Below are positions 1 to 9,153 of a stretch of 64,000 nt of DNA, piece after piece. The position numbers were made by a program, and so were the translations under genes. The stretch spans positions 434,001 to 498,000 of the forward strand of contig JAYQSQ010000001.1 in assembly GCA_038146985.1 (NCBI GenBank). Direction: 5' to 3'. The stretch is from JADHLJ01 sp038146985. GTDB taxonomy: Bacteria; Pseudomonadota; Alphaproteobacteria; Thalassobaculales; Thalassobaculaceae. The notes under the pieces are model-generated. The model was not told the DNA's origin. It made no database searches and saw nothing but the letters and a program-made list of their open reading frames with translations. Within the stretch, counting starts at the first letter, position 1. Every line of letters begins with the position of its first letter.

Positions 1-100
1 CGTGACACCGCCCGACAAGCGTTCCGAGGAACGCCGGGCGACACCGCTGATCCTGGCCGGCAATGAAGCGCTGGCCGCCCGGGCGGATCCCCCGGCACGG

Positions 101-199
101 CTACTCTCGAACGGCAAGGTCGCCAACCAGCATCCCGGCGATGATGACGGGGATGAGGGCGAGGCGCATGACCATGACGGGGAGGACGGCGAAGAGCAT
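101..199 (-). CDS. Possible 32-residue hydrophobic small protein downstream of recG
   Basis: An ATG 16 bases past the recG stop opens a 32-codon frame on the same strand. The product is almost entirely hydrophobic (starts MLFAVLPVMVMR, ends GDLAVRE), so if made it would be a single membrane-spanning peptide. No ribosome binding site is obvious; translation would rely on coupling to recG. I do not recognise a family. GC-rich DNA often yields such frames by chance, so this is a weak call. The remaining bases 1-100 show no convincing gene. Confidence 0.2.
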   Translation of the reverse strand: MLFAVLPVMVMRLALIPVIIAGMLVGDLAVRE

Positions 200-215
200 C
201 CCCAGGAACGCTCGG

Positions 216-2297
216 TCAACCGCTCTTGAGATAGCGGACCGCCGCGTCCCGTTCGAACAGATACAGCAGCACCCGCAAGGCGCGCCCACGCTCCGAGGTC
301 AGTTCGGGGTCGCGGCTGAGGATCAGCCGGGCATCGTCGCGCGCGATCTCCAGCAGATCACCATGCACCGCCAGATCGGCGATACGGAATGTCGGAAGGC
401 CGCTTTGACGCGTGCCCAGGACTTCGCCGGAGCCTCGGAGCTTCAGATCCCCCTCGGCGATCCGAAAGCCGTCTTCGGTCTCCCGCAGAACCTTGAGCCG
501 CGCCCGCGCGGTCTCGCCCAGCGGCGGCTGATACATCAACAGGCAGCTTGAGGCGCCGGCGCCGCGGCCGACCCGCCCGCGAAGCTGATGCAGTTGCGCG
601 AGACCGAAACGCTCGGCGTGTTCGATCACCATGACCGTCGCCTCGGGAACGTCAACGCCGACCTCGATGACGGTGGTCGCGACCAGGATGTCGACGGTGC
701 CGGACTTGAACCGATCCATCACCGCGTCCTTTTCGGCGGCTTTCATACGGCCATGCACCAGGCCGACCCGGTCGCCAAAAACCGAGGCGAGATGATGATG
801 GCGTTCCTCGGCGGCGGCGGCGTCGACCAGTTCGGATTCCTCGACCAGCGGGCAGACCCAATAGGCTTTCGAGCCGCGTTCGAGACTGCGTCCGACGGCG
901 CCGACCACCTCGTCGAGCCGGTTTGACGGGATCGCCCGGGTGGTGATCGGCTGGCGGCCCGGCGGCTTCTCGGTGAGCCGCGAGACATCGAGATCGCCAT
1001 AGGCGGTCATCGCCAGGGTGCGCGGGATCGGGGTTGCCGTCATCACCAGCATGTCGAGACCGGCGCCCTTATCGCTGAACGCCATGCGCTGATGCACGCC
1101 AAAGCGGTGCTGCTCGTCGACAACGGCGAAGGCGAGGTCTTGGAACACCACGTCCTCCTGAAACAGGGCGTGGGTTCCGACCAGAATGTGAATGGCGCCG
1201 GAGGCAAGGTCGTCCAACAGGGCTTGGCGTGCCTTGCCCTTGTCACGGCCGGTGAGCACCGCGATGCGCAGCCCGAGCGCGGTGGCCAGCGGCTCGATGG
1301 ACTGGAAGTGCTGGCGGGCGAGAATCTCGGTCGGCGCCATGAGGGCGGTCTGGCACCCCATTTCGATGGCGCCCAGCATGGCCAGGAACGCAACCACGGT
1401 CTTGCCGCTGCCGACATCGCCCTGCAGCAGCCGCAGCATGCGGGTGGTTTCGGCCATATCGGCGGCGATCTCGGCCAGCGCCATGCGCTGGGCGCCGGTC
1501 AACGAATAGGGCAGGGCCTTTAGCGCCTTTTCGAACAACGTGCCGGCGCCTTTGATTGAGCGGCCCTTGCGGCGCTTCTGGTGCTGGCGGACCATCGCCA
1601 GGGCCAACTGGTTGGCCAGAAGCTCGTCATAGGCGAGGCGCCGCCGGGCCGGAGCGAGCGGCGAGAGCGCCTCATGGCTGTCCGGGGCGTGAGCGGCGCG
1701 CAGGCTCTCGTTCCAGGGTTGCCAGCGCTCCCGCGCGAGCAGCGCCGTGTCACCCCATTCCGGCATCTTCGGCAACCGGGCCATGGCTCCGTCGATCGCC
1801 TTGCGCAGAACCTTCGGGGTCAGGCCCTGTGTGAGCGGGTAAACCGGCTCCAGGCCCATGATGCTTTCAAGGTTCTCCGGCGCGACGATGTGGTCGGGAT
1901 GCGGCATCTGATAGCTGTTGTTGTAATGCTCCACCTTGCCGCTGACCACGCGCTGCGCCCCGACCGGCAGGACCTGGGTGAGGTAGTCGCCCTTGGCGTT
2001 GAAAAACACCAGATCCAGCACCCCGCTGCCGTCGGTGCAGGAGACCACATAGGGCCGCCGCCGGTTGGGCGGGGCCCTGTGCTCGACCACCGTCAGCGTG
2101 ATCGTGCAGATCGCCCCATGCGGCGCATCGGCGATCCGGGGCATGAAGCGGCGGTCGATCACTCCGCTGGGCAATAGCCAAAGCAGGTCGACAACATGCG
2201 GGCCGGCGAGGGTATCCAGCAGCTTGCCGAGCCTCGGCCCGACGCCCTGCAGGCGCGTGGTTTCGGCAAACAGAGGGAAAAGAATCTCCGGACGCAT
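216..2297 (-). CDS. recG: ATP-dependent DNA helicase RecG
   Basis: RecG remodels stalled replication forks and Holliday junctions in the cytoplasm. The protein is about 693 residues, usual for the family. An N-terminal wedge/OB-fold region precedes a superfamily 2 motor: Walker A GDVGSGKT near residue 292, DEQH box followed by RFGV near 392, TATPIPRT near 419, and motif VI with RGRVGRG near 575. I chose the ATG giving MRPEILFPLF because RecG proteins typically begin this way; an in-frame ATG at 2342 would add 15 residues of low similarity. Neither start has a strong Shine-Dalgarno. It stands apart from the metabolic genes that follow and is a housekeeping gene. Identity is certain; only the start is open. 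Confidence 0.96.
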   Translation of the reverse strand: MRPEILFPLFAETTRLQGVGPRLGKLLDTLAGPHVVDLLWLLPSGVIDRRFMPRIADAPHGAICTITLTVVEHRAPPNRRRPYVVSCTDGSGVLDLVFFNAKGDYLTQVLPVGAQRVVSGKVEHYNNSYQMPHPDHIVAPENLESIMGLEPVYPLTQGLTPKVLRKAIDGAMARLPKMPEWGDTALLARERWQPWNESLRAAHAPDSHEALSPLAPARRRLAYDELLANQLALAMVRQHQKRRKGRSIKGAGTLFEKALKALPYSLTGAQRMALAEIAADMAETTRMLRLLQGDVGSGKTVVAFLAMLGAIEMGCQTALMAPTEILARQHFQSIEPLATALGLRIAVLTGRDKGKARQALLDDLASGAIHILVGTHALFQEDVVFQDLAFAVVDEQHRFGVHQRMAFSDKGAGLDMLVMTATPIPRTLAMTAYGDLDVSRLTEKPPGRQPITTRAIPSNRLDEVVGAVGRSLERGSKAYWVCPLVEESELVDAAAAEERHHHLASVFGDRVGLVHGRMKAAEKDAVMDRFKSGTVDILVATTVIEVGVDVPEATVMVIEHAERFGLAQLHQLRGRVGRGAGASSCLLMYQPPLGETARARLKVLRETEDGFRIAEGDLKLRGSGEVLGTRQSGLPTFRIADLAVHGDLLEIARDDARLILSRDPELTSERGRALRVLLYLFERDAAVRYLKSG

Positions 2298-2417
2298 CGC
2301 CGTGTCGGTTCCCGTGGCAAAGTTGGTCGCAGGGTCGGGCATCCGGAAATCAGGGCCGCCCGAAGGTCAGGATATCAAGATCGGCGCCGCCGGTGGAGTA
2401 GCGCCGACCGGAAACCT

Positions 2418-3161
2418 CTAGAACTCCCGCAGTACCCGGCCGTAGCCCTCGAATTTCTGGTCCATGCCGACGGTCCTGAGGCCATGCCAATAGCTGACCG
2501 AGTTGATGGCGATCACCGGCTTGCCGCGCTTGCGCTCTTCCAACTCCGCCTGGCGCATGAAATGCAGGTTGGTGCCGAACTGAACCAGGGCGTCGACATC
2601 GGGACCGTCAATTTCATCGAGGGCCTTGGACAGGTCTTCGGCCGTCACCTCGGCGATGGCGACCGGGCTCGGGCATTTGAGGCCGATGAAATTCACCACT
2701 TCGTAGCCGAGATCGGCGAAGAACTGGCTGATATGGCGGTCGGCGACCGGCATATAGGGGGAGAGAATGGCAATCCGCCTGGCCCCGAGTTTTTCCAGGG
2801 CGGCGGCCACGGCGAAGGAACCGCCGGTGACCGGGATGCCGGTGCGCTCCTCCAGCATCCGCCGCCGCGCGAGCGAGGCCTCGTATCCGTCCCAGACGAT
2901 CAGCGAGGACATGCCGACGATCAGCAGGCCCGGCCCCGCCGTCATCACCCGGTCCACGGCGGCAACCAGATCCGCCTCGCTGAGACGGACCATCTTGTCG
3001 AAATCCTCGTCCGATTTGATCGCCATGTTCGGAATACCGATCCGAGCCACGTGGGTGGTGATCCCCTCGGTGCGCAGGTCGTCGAAATCCGGTTGAACGA
3101 TGGTGTTGGTGGACGGCACCACGGTGGCGATCTTCAGTTTCCAGCCGCGTTGATCCGGCAT
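2418..3161 (-). CDS. Maleate isomerase / arylmalonate decarboxylase-like Asp/Glu racemase superfamily protein
   Basis: The 247-residue protein has the fold signature of the Asp/Glu racemase superfamily: VVPSTNTIVQPDF near residue 14, GGSFAVAAAL mid-protein and a C-terminal NSVSYWHGLR. This branch includes maleate cis-trans isomerase and arylmalonate decarboxylase, which use one or two cysteines. Here both usual cysteine positions are changed: the first lies in IVGMSSL and the second in VQFGTNL. The only cysteine is in LKCPSP, a segment recurrent in this branch. The reaction is therefore uncertain. The ATG at 3161 is preceded by a good GGAGG, which argues against the upstream TTG at 3179. It follows a small hypothetical gene by about 25 bases and may be co-transcribed with it. 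Confidence 0.75.
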   Translation of the reverse strand: MPDQRGWKLKIATVVPSTNTIVQPDFDDLRTEGITTHVARIGIPNMAIKSDEDFDKMVRLSEADLVAAVDRVMTAGPGLLIVGMSSLIVWDGYEASLARRRMLEERTGIPVTGGSFAVAAALEKLGARRIAILSPYMPVADRHISQFFADLGYEVVNFIGLKCPSPVAIAEVTAEDLSKALDEIDGPDVDALVQFGTNLHFMRQAELEERKRGKPVIAINSVSYWHGLRTVGMDQKFEGYGRVLREF

Positions 3162-3186
3162 CTCACTTCCTCCCGACAACGCCGGC

Positions 3187-3384
3187 TCAGAGACGGCTGA
3201 TCCGGTCAGGCTGTTTTTTCAGGACTTCCTCGCAGAACCTTAGGGCGTCGGCCTCGGACTCGTCCTGGGAGGCATAGTCGCGCCGCCCGTGCGAGCCGGC
3301 CATCTGTTTGCCGTCGACCCAGATCGACCAGGGATGACGCACGACCTTGCCGTTCGCCCAGTGCTCCACGAAGATCTCGATCAT
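3187..3384 (-). CDS. Small conserved-looking hypothetical protein
   Basis: A 65-residue soluble protein beginning MIEIFVEHWANGK, with acidic and basic residues alternating towards the C terminus (DESEADALRFCEEVLKK). I do not recognise a named family. It lies directly upstream of the racemase-like gene on the same strand, so the two may form an operon. Composition and third-position GC look like coding sequence. There is no signal peptide or membrane segment. Confidence 0.55.
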   Translation of the reverse strand: MIEIFVEHWANGKVVRHPWSIWVDGKQMAGSHGRRDYASQDESEADALRFCEEVLKKQPDRISRL

Positions 3385-3492
3385 CGCCGTTCCGTGACCT
3401 GAGGATAACTAGGGGAAGTATCGCCGCTGGCCGACATGCCGGGCAAGGGGGCAGCCGCCGAGCCGCCATGCGGCGGGATTTGACGGCCGGTA

Positions 3493-4440
3493 TCAGGGGC
3501 GCGGCGGCGCTGGTGCCGTGAATCTTTCGGCGAAGACAGCATCCGGCGGGCCATAGGGACCATCCAGATCTCCGAGCGCCTGCATCACATGACGCTGGGC
3601 GGGCAGGGCGATCGCCTCGTGGATCTCCCGCATGCGGTCGGTCGCCAGAAGGCCAGGCCAGTGCCCTGGCAGGAGGTCTCGCGGCAGGAACGGGTCTTTC
3701 AGAACGATCCTTCTGTAGGCGTGGATCAGCAGGGTACGCAGCTCGAAACAGCGTGCCGGGTCCGGTCGGCTTGGGGTCTTGAGCCCGGCGGCGATGGTCT
3801 CGGCGCTATCGAGAAACCTGGCATATTCGAAGGCCAACTCCTCCAAAGGCCAAAGCCGGCGGACAAATGTGCTCGCCGCCCTGTGACCGCTTTCGACTCG
3901 AGAGGTCATGATCACCGTCTCGTCGGCAAGGCCCGCCCTTGCCGCCGAGTCGCGGGCGCCCTCGAGCGCGGAGCCTAGATGCAGCATCGCCGCTGGGCTC
4001 GGCGACGCGAATCCAAGGCGCGCGAGGTCCAAGGCCAGCCCCTCGCGCCGTCCGGAACCGTCGGTTTCCGGGAGCCATACCTGGGTCCAGGTTCCGTCCC
4101 AGCTTTGCGGCCTAAGCGCATAGATCCGCCGCGACGCCTCCAGCGATTGCCGGGTCCCGTCCGGGGTCAGGCTGTAGAAGCTGCGGCGGCCACTCTGCCG
4201 GGCGGACAGCAGGCCGTCCTGTACCAGGCGGTAGACCGAGGTCCGGATCATCCGCTGGCTCAACCCCAGCGGTTCCAGAAGTGCGATCAGATCGCCAAGC
4301 CAGGTTCCGCCGCCATGCGGCAGAACCGCGTCGCCGAAAACCGTCATGATCAGGGATTTACCCCGTGGGGCGATCCGGCGGACAAGTGTCTCCGTCTCGC
4401 TTCGCCAGTCGATTCCAACGGCCTCGGCGTGAAGGGTCAC
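3493..4440 (-). CDS. paaX: Phenylacetate catabolism repressor PaaX
   Basis: PaaX is a GntR-like repressor that releases paa promoters when phenylacetyl-CoA accumulates. The 315-residue product shows the PaaX layout: an N-terminal winged helix with GGGTWLGDLIALLEPLG, RMIRTSVYRLVQDG and SGRRSFYSLTPDG, then a middle segment with SWDGTWTQVW and the family C-terminal motif YRRIVLKDPFLPRDLLPG. I chose the GTG at 4440 because it overlaps the paaI stop (GTGA), a translational coupling signature; the frame stays open further upstream but that part duplicates paaI in another frame. It sits in an operon with paaI and faces paaABCDE across a perfect inverted repeat, so it probably represses both directions, including itself. 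Confidence 0.93.
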   Translation of the reverse strand: MTLHAEAVGIDWRSETETLVRRIAPRGKSLIMTVFGDAVLPHGGGTWLGDLIALLEPLGLSQRMIRTSVYRLVQDGLLSARQSGRRSFYSLTPDGTRQSLEASRRIYALRPQSWDGTWTQVWLPETDGSGRREGLALDLARLGFASPSPAAMLHLGSALEGARDSAARAGLADETVIMTSRVESGHRAASTFVRRLWPLEELAFEYARFLDSAETIAAGLKTPSRPDPARCFELRTLLIHAYRRIVLKDPFLPRDLLPGHWPGLLATDRMREIHEAIALPAQRHVMQALGDLDGPYGPPDAVFAERFTAPAPPRP

Positions 4441-4889
4441 GGGCCGTCCTTGGCCGCGAACTGGGGCAGTGGGTGGCCTGGGATCGCGCGCACCAAGCCG
4501 CGGAACAGGGCGACGAGCGTCTCGTTCTGATCGTGTACCGTCACGTCGATGACGCCGGAACGGCCCCGCAGAGCGCTTTCCTCGGCCCGCGCCGTCAATC
4601 GGTCGCCGCGCTGTGCCGCGTTGAGATAGGTGATGGTGCTGGATTGCAGAACCATGTTCACGTTGCGGGAATTCGAGGCGATCGCGCAGGCCGAATCCGC
4701 CAGCGTGAAGATATATCCGCCATGACAGATGTTGTGGCCGTTGATCATGTCGCCGGTGACCAGCATCGACAGCGTGACCTGTCCGGCGGCGACGGCGTCG
4801 ACCGTCATTCCCAGGTGGACCGTCGCCTGATCGGTTTCGAGGATACGGTCGGCAATCCGGCGTGCGAGATCGTCGGGAGCAAGGGTCAT
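4437..4889 (-). CDS. paaI: Hydroxyphenylacetyl-CoA thioesterase PaaI (hotdog fold)
   Basis: PaaI-type thioesterases hydrolyse stalled ring-hydroxylated phenylacetyl-CoA products and so recycle CoA. The protein is about 150 residues and has the hotdog motif GHNICHGGYIFTLADSACAIASN (read in pieces: NICHGG and LADSACA), followed by the second strand set TITYLNAAQRGDRLTA. The ATG at 4889 gives a typical N terminus (MTLAPDDLARRIADRIL); an ATG at 4952 would start inside the PaaX operator palindrome and is unlikely. The stop overlaps the paaX start by four bases. Divergent transcription from paaA and the shared operator indicate phenylacetate control. Confidence 0.9.
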   Translation of the reverse strand: MTLAPDDLARRIADRILETDQATVHLGMTVDAVAAGQVTLSMLVTGDMINGHNICHGGYIFTLADSACAIASNSRNVNMVLQSSTITYLNAAQRGDRLTARAEESALRGRSGVIDVTVHDQNETLVALFRGLVRAIPGHPLPQFAAKDGP

Positions 4890-4928
4890 CGGTGCGGGCC
4901 ATTCGGAAGTTGTCGGCCCGCGCACTTT

Positions 4929-4973
4929 ATATGATACAAAATTATTGACCAAACGGATTTTTCTGTATCATAT
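4929..4973. promoter_or_regulatory. Putative PaaX operator and divergent paaI/paaA promoters
   Basis: ATATGATACA at 4929-4938 is exactly inverted as TGTATCATAT at 4964-4973, with a 25-base spacer. It lies in the short AT-rich gap between divergent paaI-paaX and paaABCDE. Within it TTGACC at 4945-4950 and TCATAT at 4968-4973 (17-base spacing) could be the -35 and -10 of paaA, so a bound repressor would cover the promoter. The widely spaced inverted half-sites resemble the arrangement described for PaaX operators; assignment to PaaX is inference from location. Confidence 0.8.
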
Positions 4974-5002
4974 TCCGTTGAACTCTTGTGGAGTGCCGAT
5001 CC

Positions 5003-5971
<969 letters not shown>

Positions 5972-5990
5972 ACGGCAAAGGAGTGAAGAG

Positions 5991-6287
5991 ATGAGCGAGG
6001 CCGCTTCCGCCGATTGGCCGCTATGGGAGGTTTTCGTGCGGGCCCGCCAGGGTCTGTCGCACAAGCATGCGGGCTCGCTGCACGCGCCCGATGCGGAAAT
6101 GGCAATCCAGAACGCCCGGGATGTCTATACCCGGCGGCGCGAGGGCGAGAGTCTCTGGGTGGTGCGCTCCACGGACATTATCGCTTCGGACCCGGACGAC
6201 AAGGGCTCGCTGTTCGAGCCCGCCGAGTCCAAGATCTACCGCCACCCGACCTTCTACACGGTCCCGGATGAGGTAGAGTGTCTGTGA
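5991..6287 (+). CDS. paaB: Phenylacetyl-CoA epoxidase subunit PaaB
   Basis: PaaB is a small bridging subunit of the epoxidase complex. The 98-residue sequence has the family pattern WPLWEVFVRARQGLSHKHAG, DAEMAIQNARDVYTRR and ESLWVVRSTDI, ending in a YRHPTFYTVPDE segment. AAAGGAG lies 6-7 bases before the ATG. It follows paaA closely, but a 181-base gap containing a palindromic repeat separates it from paaC, which is unusual for this operon. Confidence 0.95.
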   Translation: MSEAASADWPLWEVFVRARQGLSHKHAGSLHAPDAEMAIQNARDVYTRRREGESLWVVRSTDIIASDPDDKGSLFEPAESKIYRHPTFYTVPDEVECL

Positions 6288-6329
6288 TGGGGCGCTATCC
6301 GAAACACGGGATAACCGACGAAACTGTAT

Positions 6330-6448
6330 CCGTCGCCCTGGCGCAAGGCTGGGCCCTCGTTCGATTGGACCGCGCGGCCGAATTCGGCTCTTGCGCGATC
6401 CGAACGGCTGGTTCCGGTCCATGGCCCTGCCTTTCGCCAGAGCGACGG
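6330..6448. repeat. Palindromic intergenic element, family A copy 1 (inside paa operon)
   Basis: Left arm CGTCGCCCTGGCGCAAGGC and right arm GCCTTTCGCCAGAGCGACG are near-complementary ends of a roughly 119-base element lying between paaB and paaC. The interior is GC-rich and not conserved with the other copies. Three further copies with the same arms occur at 19851, 43230 and 52997. It can fold into a long hairpin in the paa transcript. Confidence 0.8.
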
Positions 6449-6468
6449 CTAACGGTGGGGCCAAGGCG

Positions 6469-7230
6469 ATGAACGGTGACCTTGATCCGCTGACCGAATA
6501 CCTGCTCCGGCTGGGCGATAACAGCCTGATCCTGGGACACCGGGTCTCTGAATGGTGCGGGCATGGGCCGGTGCTGGAGGAGGATATCGCGCTCTCGAAC
6601 ATTGCGCTGGACCTGATCGGCCAGGCGACCCTGTGGCTCGGGCACGCCGGAACGATCGAAGGAGCCGGGCGGAGTGCCGACGATCTAGCCTACAAGCGGG
6701 ATGTGCTGGACTGGCGCAACTGTCTCCTGGTCGAACAGCCGAACGGCGATTTCGCCGTCACCATCGCGCGCCAGTTCCTGTTCGACTGTCACCACCACGC
6801 GCTGCTGGAGGCGTTGACCGGCTCGCTTGAGGCGGATGTGGCGGCGATCGCGGCCAAGGCTTTGAAAGAGGTCACCTATCACCGGCGCCATAGCGGTGAA
6901 TGGCTGATCCGGCTCGGCGACGGGACCGAGGAGAGCCATCACCGGATGCAGACGGCCGTGGACGCGCTGTGGGGGTACACGCACGAGCTTTTCGAGGCCG
7001 ACGAGACCGACCGCGCGGTGGCCGAACGGGGGATCGGCGTCGATCCCGCCGGCCTCAAACCCGCCTGGGACGCGGCGGTCGCGCCAGTTCTAGGGGAAGC
7101 GGGATTACGCAGACCCGACGACGCCTGGTCGGTGAGGGGCGGGCGCCAGGGAGCGCATTCGGAGCATCTCGGCTACATCCTCGCCGAAATGCAGTTCCTG
7201 CCTCGGGCCTATCCCGATGCGCGCTGGTGA
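6469..7230 (+). CDS. paaC: Phenylacetyl-CoA epoxidase subunit PaaC
   Basis: PaaC is the structural ferritin-like partner of PaaA in the epoxidase. The 253-residue protein shows family segments LTEYLLRLGDNSLILGHR, EDIALSNIALDLIGQA, KEVTYHRRHSGEWLIRLGDG and the C-terminal GRQGAHSEHLGYILAEMQ. I chose the ATG at 6469 giving MNGDLDPLTEY; the frame is open further upstream only through the palindromic repeat. The Shine-Dalgarno is weak (CCAAGG). paaD begins 4 bases after the stop. Confidence 0.94.
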   Translation: MNGDLDPLTEYLLRLGDNSLILGHRVSEWCGHGPVLEEDIALSNIALDLIGQATLWLGHAGTIEGAGRSADDLAYKRDVLDWRNCLLVEQPNGDFAVTIARQFLFDCHHHALLEALTGSLEADVAAIAAKALKEVTYHRRHSGEWLIRLGDGTEESHHRMQTAVDALWGYTHELFEADETDRAVAERGIGVDPAGLKPAWDAAVAPVLGEAGLRRPDDAWSVRGGRQGAHSEHLGYILAEMQFLPRAYPDARW

Positions 7231-7234
7231 GATC

Positions 7235-7774
7235 ATGACGCGCGGCGCCGGGCCAGCCGAGACGGTAGCGAACGATCCGGGTGCCTCAGCGGAACGTCTC
7301 GCGGCTTTGTGGAATTTGCTCGACGAGGTGTGCGACCCGGAGATACCGGGCCTGTCGATCCGGGATCTTGGCGTGCTGCGCGATGTGGCGGCGGACGGCG
7401 CCACGGTGACGGTCACCATTACACCGACCTACAGCGGTTGTCCGGCGATGACCTTCATCGAAATGAACATTCGCGACGTTTTGCTGCGCGCCGGGGTGAA
7501 AGCCGTCGACGTGCGGACCGTTCTTGCTCCGGCCTGGACCACGGACTGGCTGACCGATGCCGGCCGGGAAAAGCTGCGGGAACTCGGCATCGCGCCGCCG
7601 CAGGGGCGGGCGACCGGCAAGGCGGCGCTGTTTGGCGCGGATCCTGAAGTGCCGTGTCCTCGCTGTGGGTCGCACGACACCCGCCCGATCAGCGCTTTCG
7701 GCTCCACCGCCTGCAAGGCGCTGCATCACTGCGATAGCTGCCTCGAGCCATTCGACTATTTCAAGTGCATCTAG
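7235..7774 (+). CDS. paaD: Phenylacetyl-CoA epoxidase maturation protein PaaD
   Basis: PaaD is a MIP18/DUF59-type protein needed for epoxidase activity, thought to assist Fe-S or diiron assembly. The 179-residue product has the N-terminal DUF59 region (VCDPEIPGLSIRDLG, then YSGCPAM) and a C-terminal zinc-ribbon-like cysteine set CPRCGSHDTR and CDSCLEPFDYFKC. An alternative ATG at 7217 would overlap paaC by 14 bases; I prefer the one at 7235. Genes on both sides are the other epoxidase subunits. Confidence 0.93.
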   Translation: MTRGAGPAETVANDPGASAERLAALWNLLDEVCDPEIPGLSIRDLGVLRDVAADGATVTVTITPTYSGCPAMTFIEMNIRDVLLRAGVKAVDVRTVLAPAWTTDWLTDAGREKLRELGIAPPQGRATGKAALFGADPEVPCPRCGSHDTRPISAFGSTACKALHHCDSCLEPFDYFKCI

Positions 7775-7790
7775 CCCGTTGGAGGTCCGC

Positions 7791-8891
7791 ATGGCGCGGT
7801 TCCATGAATTGACGCTTGCCGATGTGCGCCGCGAGACGGCGGATAGCGTGTCGCTGGCCTTCGATGTTCCGGAGCGCGACCGCGCCGCCTTCGCCTTCGT
7901 GCCGGGCCAATATCTGACCCTGCGGGCCGAGATCGACGGGCATGACGTGCGGCGGTCCTACTCGATCTGCAGCGGGGTCAACGACGGCGAGCTTCGCGTG
8001 GCGATCAAGCGGGTCGACGGCGGCGCCTTTTCGAGCTTCGCCAATGACGACCTGAAGCCCGGCGACAGGCTTGGCGTGATGCCGCCGGACGGCCGGTTCC
8101 TGGCGCCGCTGGACGCGAACCATGCGCGGTCCTATGTCGGGTTCGCGGCGGGCAGTGGGATCACGCCGGTGCTGGCCATCCTGAAAAGTGTTCTCGAGGT
8201 GGAGCCGCAAAGTTCGTTCACGCTGTTTCTCGGCAATCGGGACAGCGAGTCGATCATGTTCCGGGACATGCTGGAGGATCTGAAAAACCGGTATCCGGGC
8301 CGCTTCAGCCTGACCCATGTCTTGAGCCGGGAAGCACGCGAAGCGTCACTGCTGAACGGCCGGATCGACGCGGAAAAATGCCGGACCATCCTGCGCGCGC
8401 TGATCAACCCCGGGGCCGTCGACGGGTTCTATCTTTGCGGTCCGGAGCAGATGATCGCAGAGCTTCGCGAAACCTTGCAGAGCGCCGGGGTGCCGGCCGA
8501 GCGGATTCATTTCGAGCTGTTCACGCCGTCATCCGATGCCGCGGCTGCTGCCGCCGCTACCCGGCGCGCGCGGCAGGCACGGCTCGCCCAATCACCGGAT
8601 GTGTCGGGTGATGCGAAGGTAACGGTCATTCTGGATGGTGCCAGCACTACGCTGAATGTGCCGCGCGATGGCGACTCGATCCTGGAGGCGGCGCTCCGGC
8701 ACCGTCCGGATATGCCCTATGCCTGCAAAGGGGGGATGTGCTGTACCTGCCGGGCGCGGGTGGTCGAGGGCGAGGTGGAGATGGATATCAACTACACCCT
8801 CGCCCCCGACGAGTTGGCCCGTGGTTTCGTGCTGACCTGTCAGGCGCATCCGGTCACCGACAAGGTGGTTCTGGATTACGACGCGCGTTGA
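7791..8891 (+). CDS. paaE: Phenylacetyl-CoA epoxidase reductase subunit PaaE
   Basis: PaaE passes electrons from NADPH through FAD and a plant-type 2Fe-2S cluster to the PaaA diiron site. The 366-residue protein has the FAD motif RRSYSICSG, the nucleotide-binding GSGITPVLAIL, and a C-terminal ferredoxin domain with ACKGGMCCTCRARV plus a distal LTCQAHP cysteine. TTGGAGG lies about seven bases before the ATG. It is the last gene of paaABCDE; the downstream DUF1127 gene converges on it after ten bases. No paaFGHJKZ genes are present in the window, so the later pathway steps must be encoded elsewhere. Confidence 0.96.
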   Translation: MARFHELTLADVRRETADSVSLAFDVPERDRAAFAFVPGQYLTLRAEIDGHDVRRSYSICSGVNDGELRVAIKRVDGGAFSSFANDDLKPGDRLGVMPPDGRFLAPLDANHARSYVGFAAGSGITPVLAILKSVLEVEPQSSFTLFLGNRDSESIMFRDMLEDLKNRYPGRFSLTHVLSREAREASLLNGRIDAEKCRTILRALINPGAVDGFYLCGPEQMIAELRETLQSAGVPAERIHFELFTPSSDAAAAAAATRRARQARLAQSPDVSGDAKVTVILDGASTTLNVPRDGDSILEAALRHRPDMPYACKGGMCCTCRARVVEGEVEMDINYTLAPDELARGFVLTCQAHPVTDKVVLDYDAR

Positions 8892-8901
8892 CGATTGCGC
8901 C

Positions 8902-9153
8902 CTATCGGACAATCCATTTCGTTGCGTGCTCGGCGTCCTGGCGGGTGAGGCCGATATCGGCCAGCAGCCGGTCGTCAAGATTGGCCAGCGCATACCGGCG
9001 CCGAGCGCGATCCTGGGCGTCGATAACGGCAGTCACCAGAGACGCCGCGAACGTCGACAACAGGTTGCCGAAGGACGTCGAGCTCCGATAGCGTGACGCG
9101 GTCCAGCGAGCCGGAATGGCGGGAGGCGCCGCGGTGAAGGGATAAAGGGTCAT
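8902..9153 (-). CDS. DUF1127 (YjiS-like) small protein
   Basis: An 83-residue protein whose C-terminal 35 residues match the DUF1127 pattern: RRRYALANLDDRLLADIGLTR followed by EA and a short tail. In alphaproteobacteria such short arginine-rich proteins have been linked to RNA turnover and phosphate or carbon regulation; no role can be assigned here. AGGGGG precedes the ATG. It converges with paaE and is divergent from the LysR gene. Confidence 0.85.
   Translation of the reverse strand: MTLYPFTAAPPAIPARWTASRYRSSTSFGNLLSTFAASLVTAVIDAQDRARRRYALANLDDRLLADIGLTRQDAEHATKWIVR

Noticed and set aside
3493..4902. A single 469-codon protein covering paaX and the paaI region
   Set aside because: The first 150 codons are an out-of-frame reading of paaI; the PaaX family similarity starts only at the GTG at 4440.
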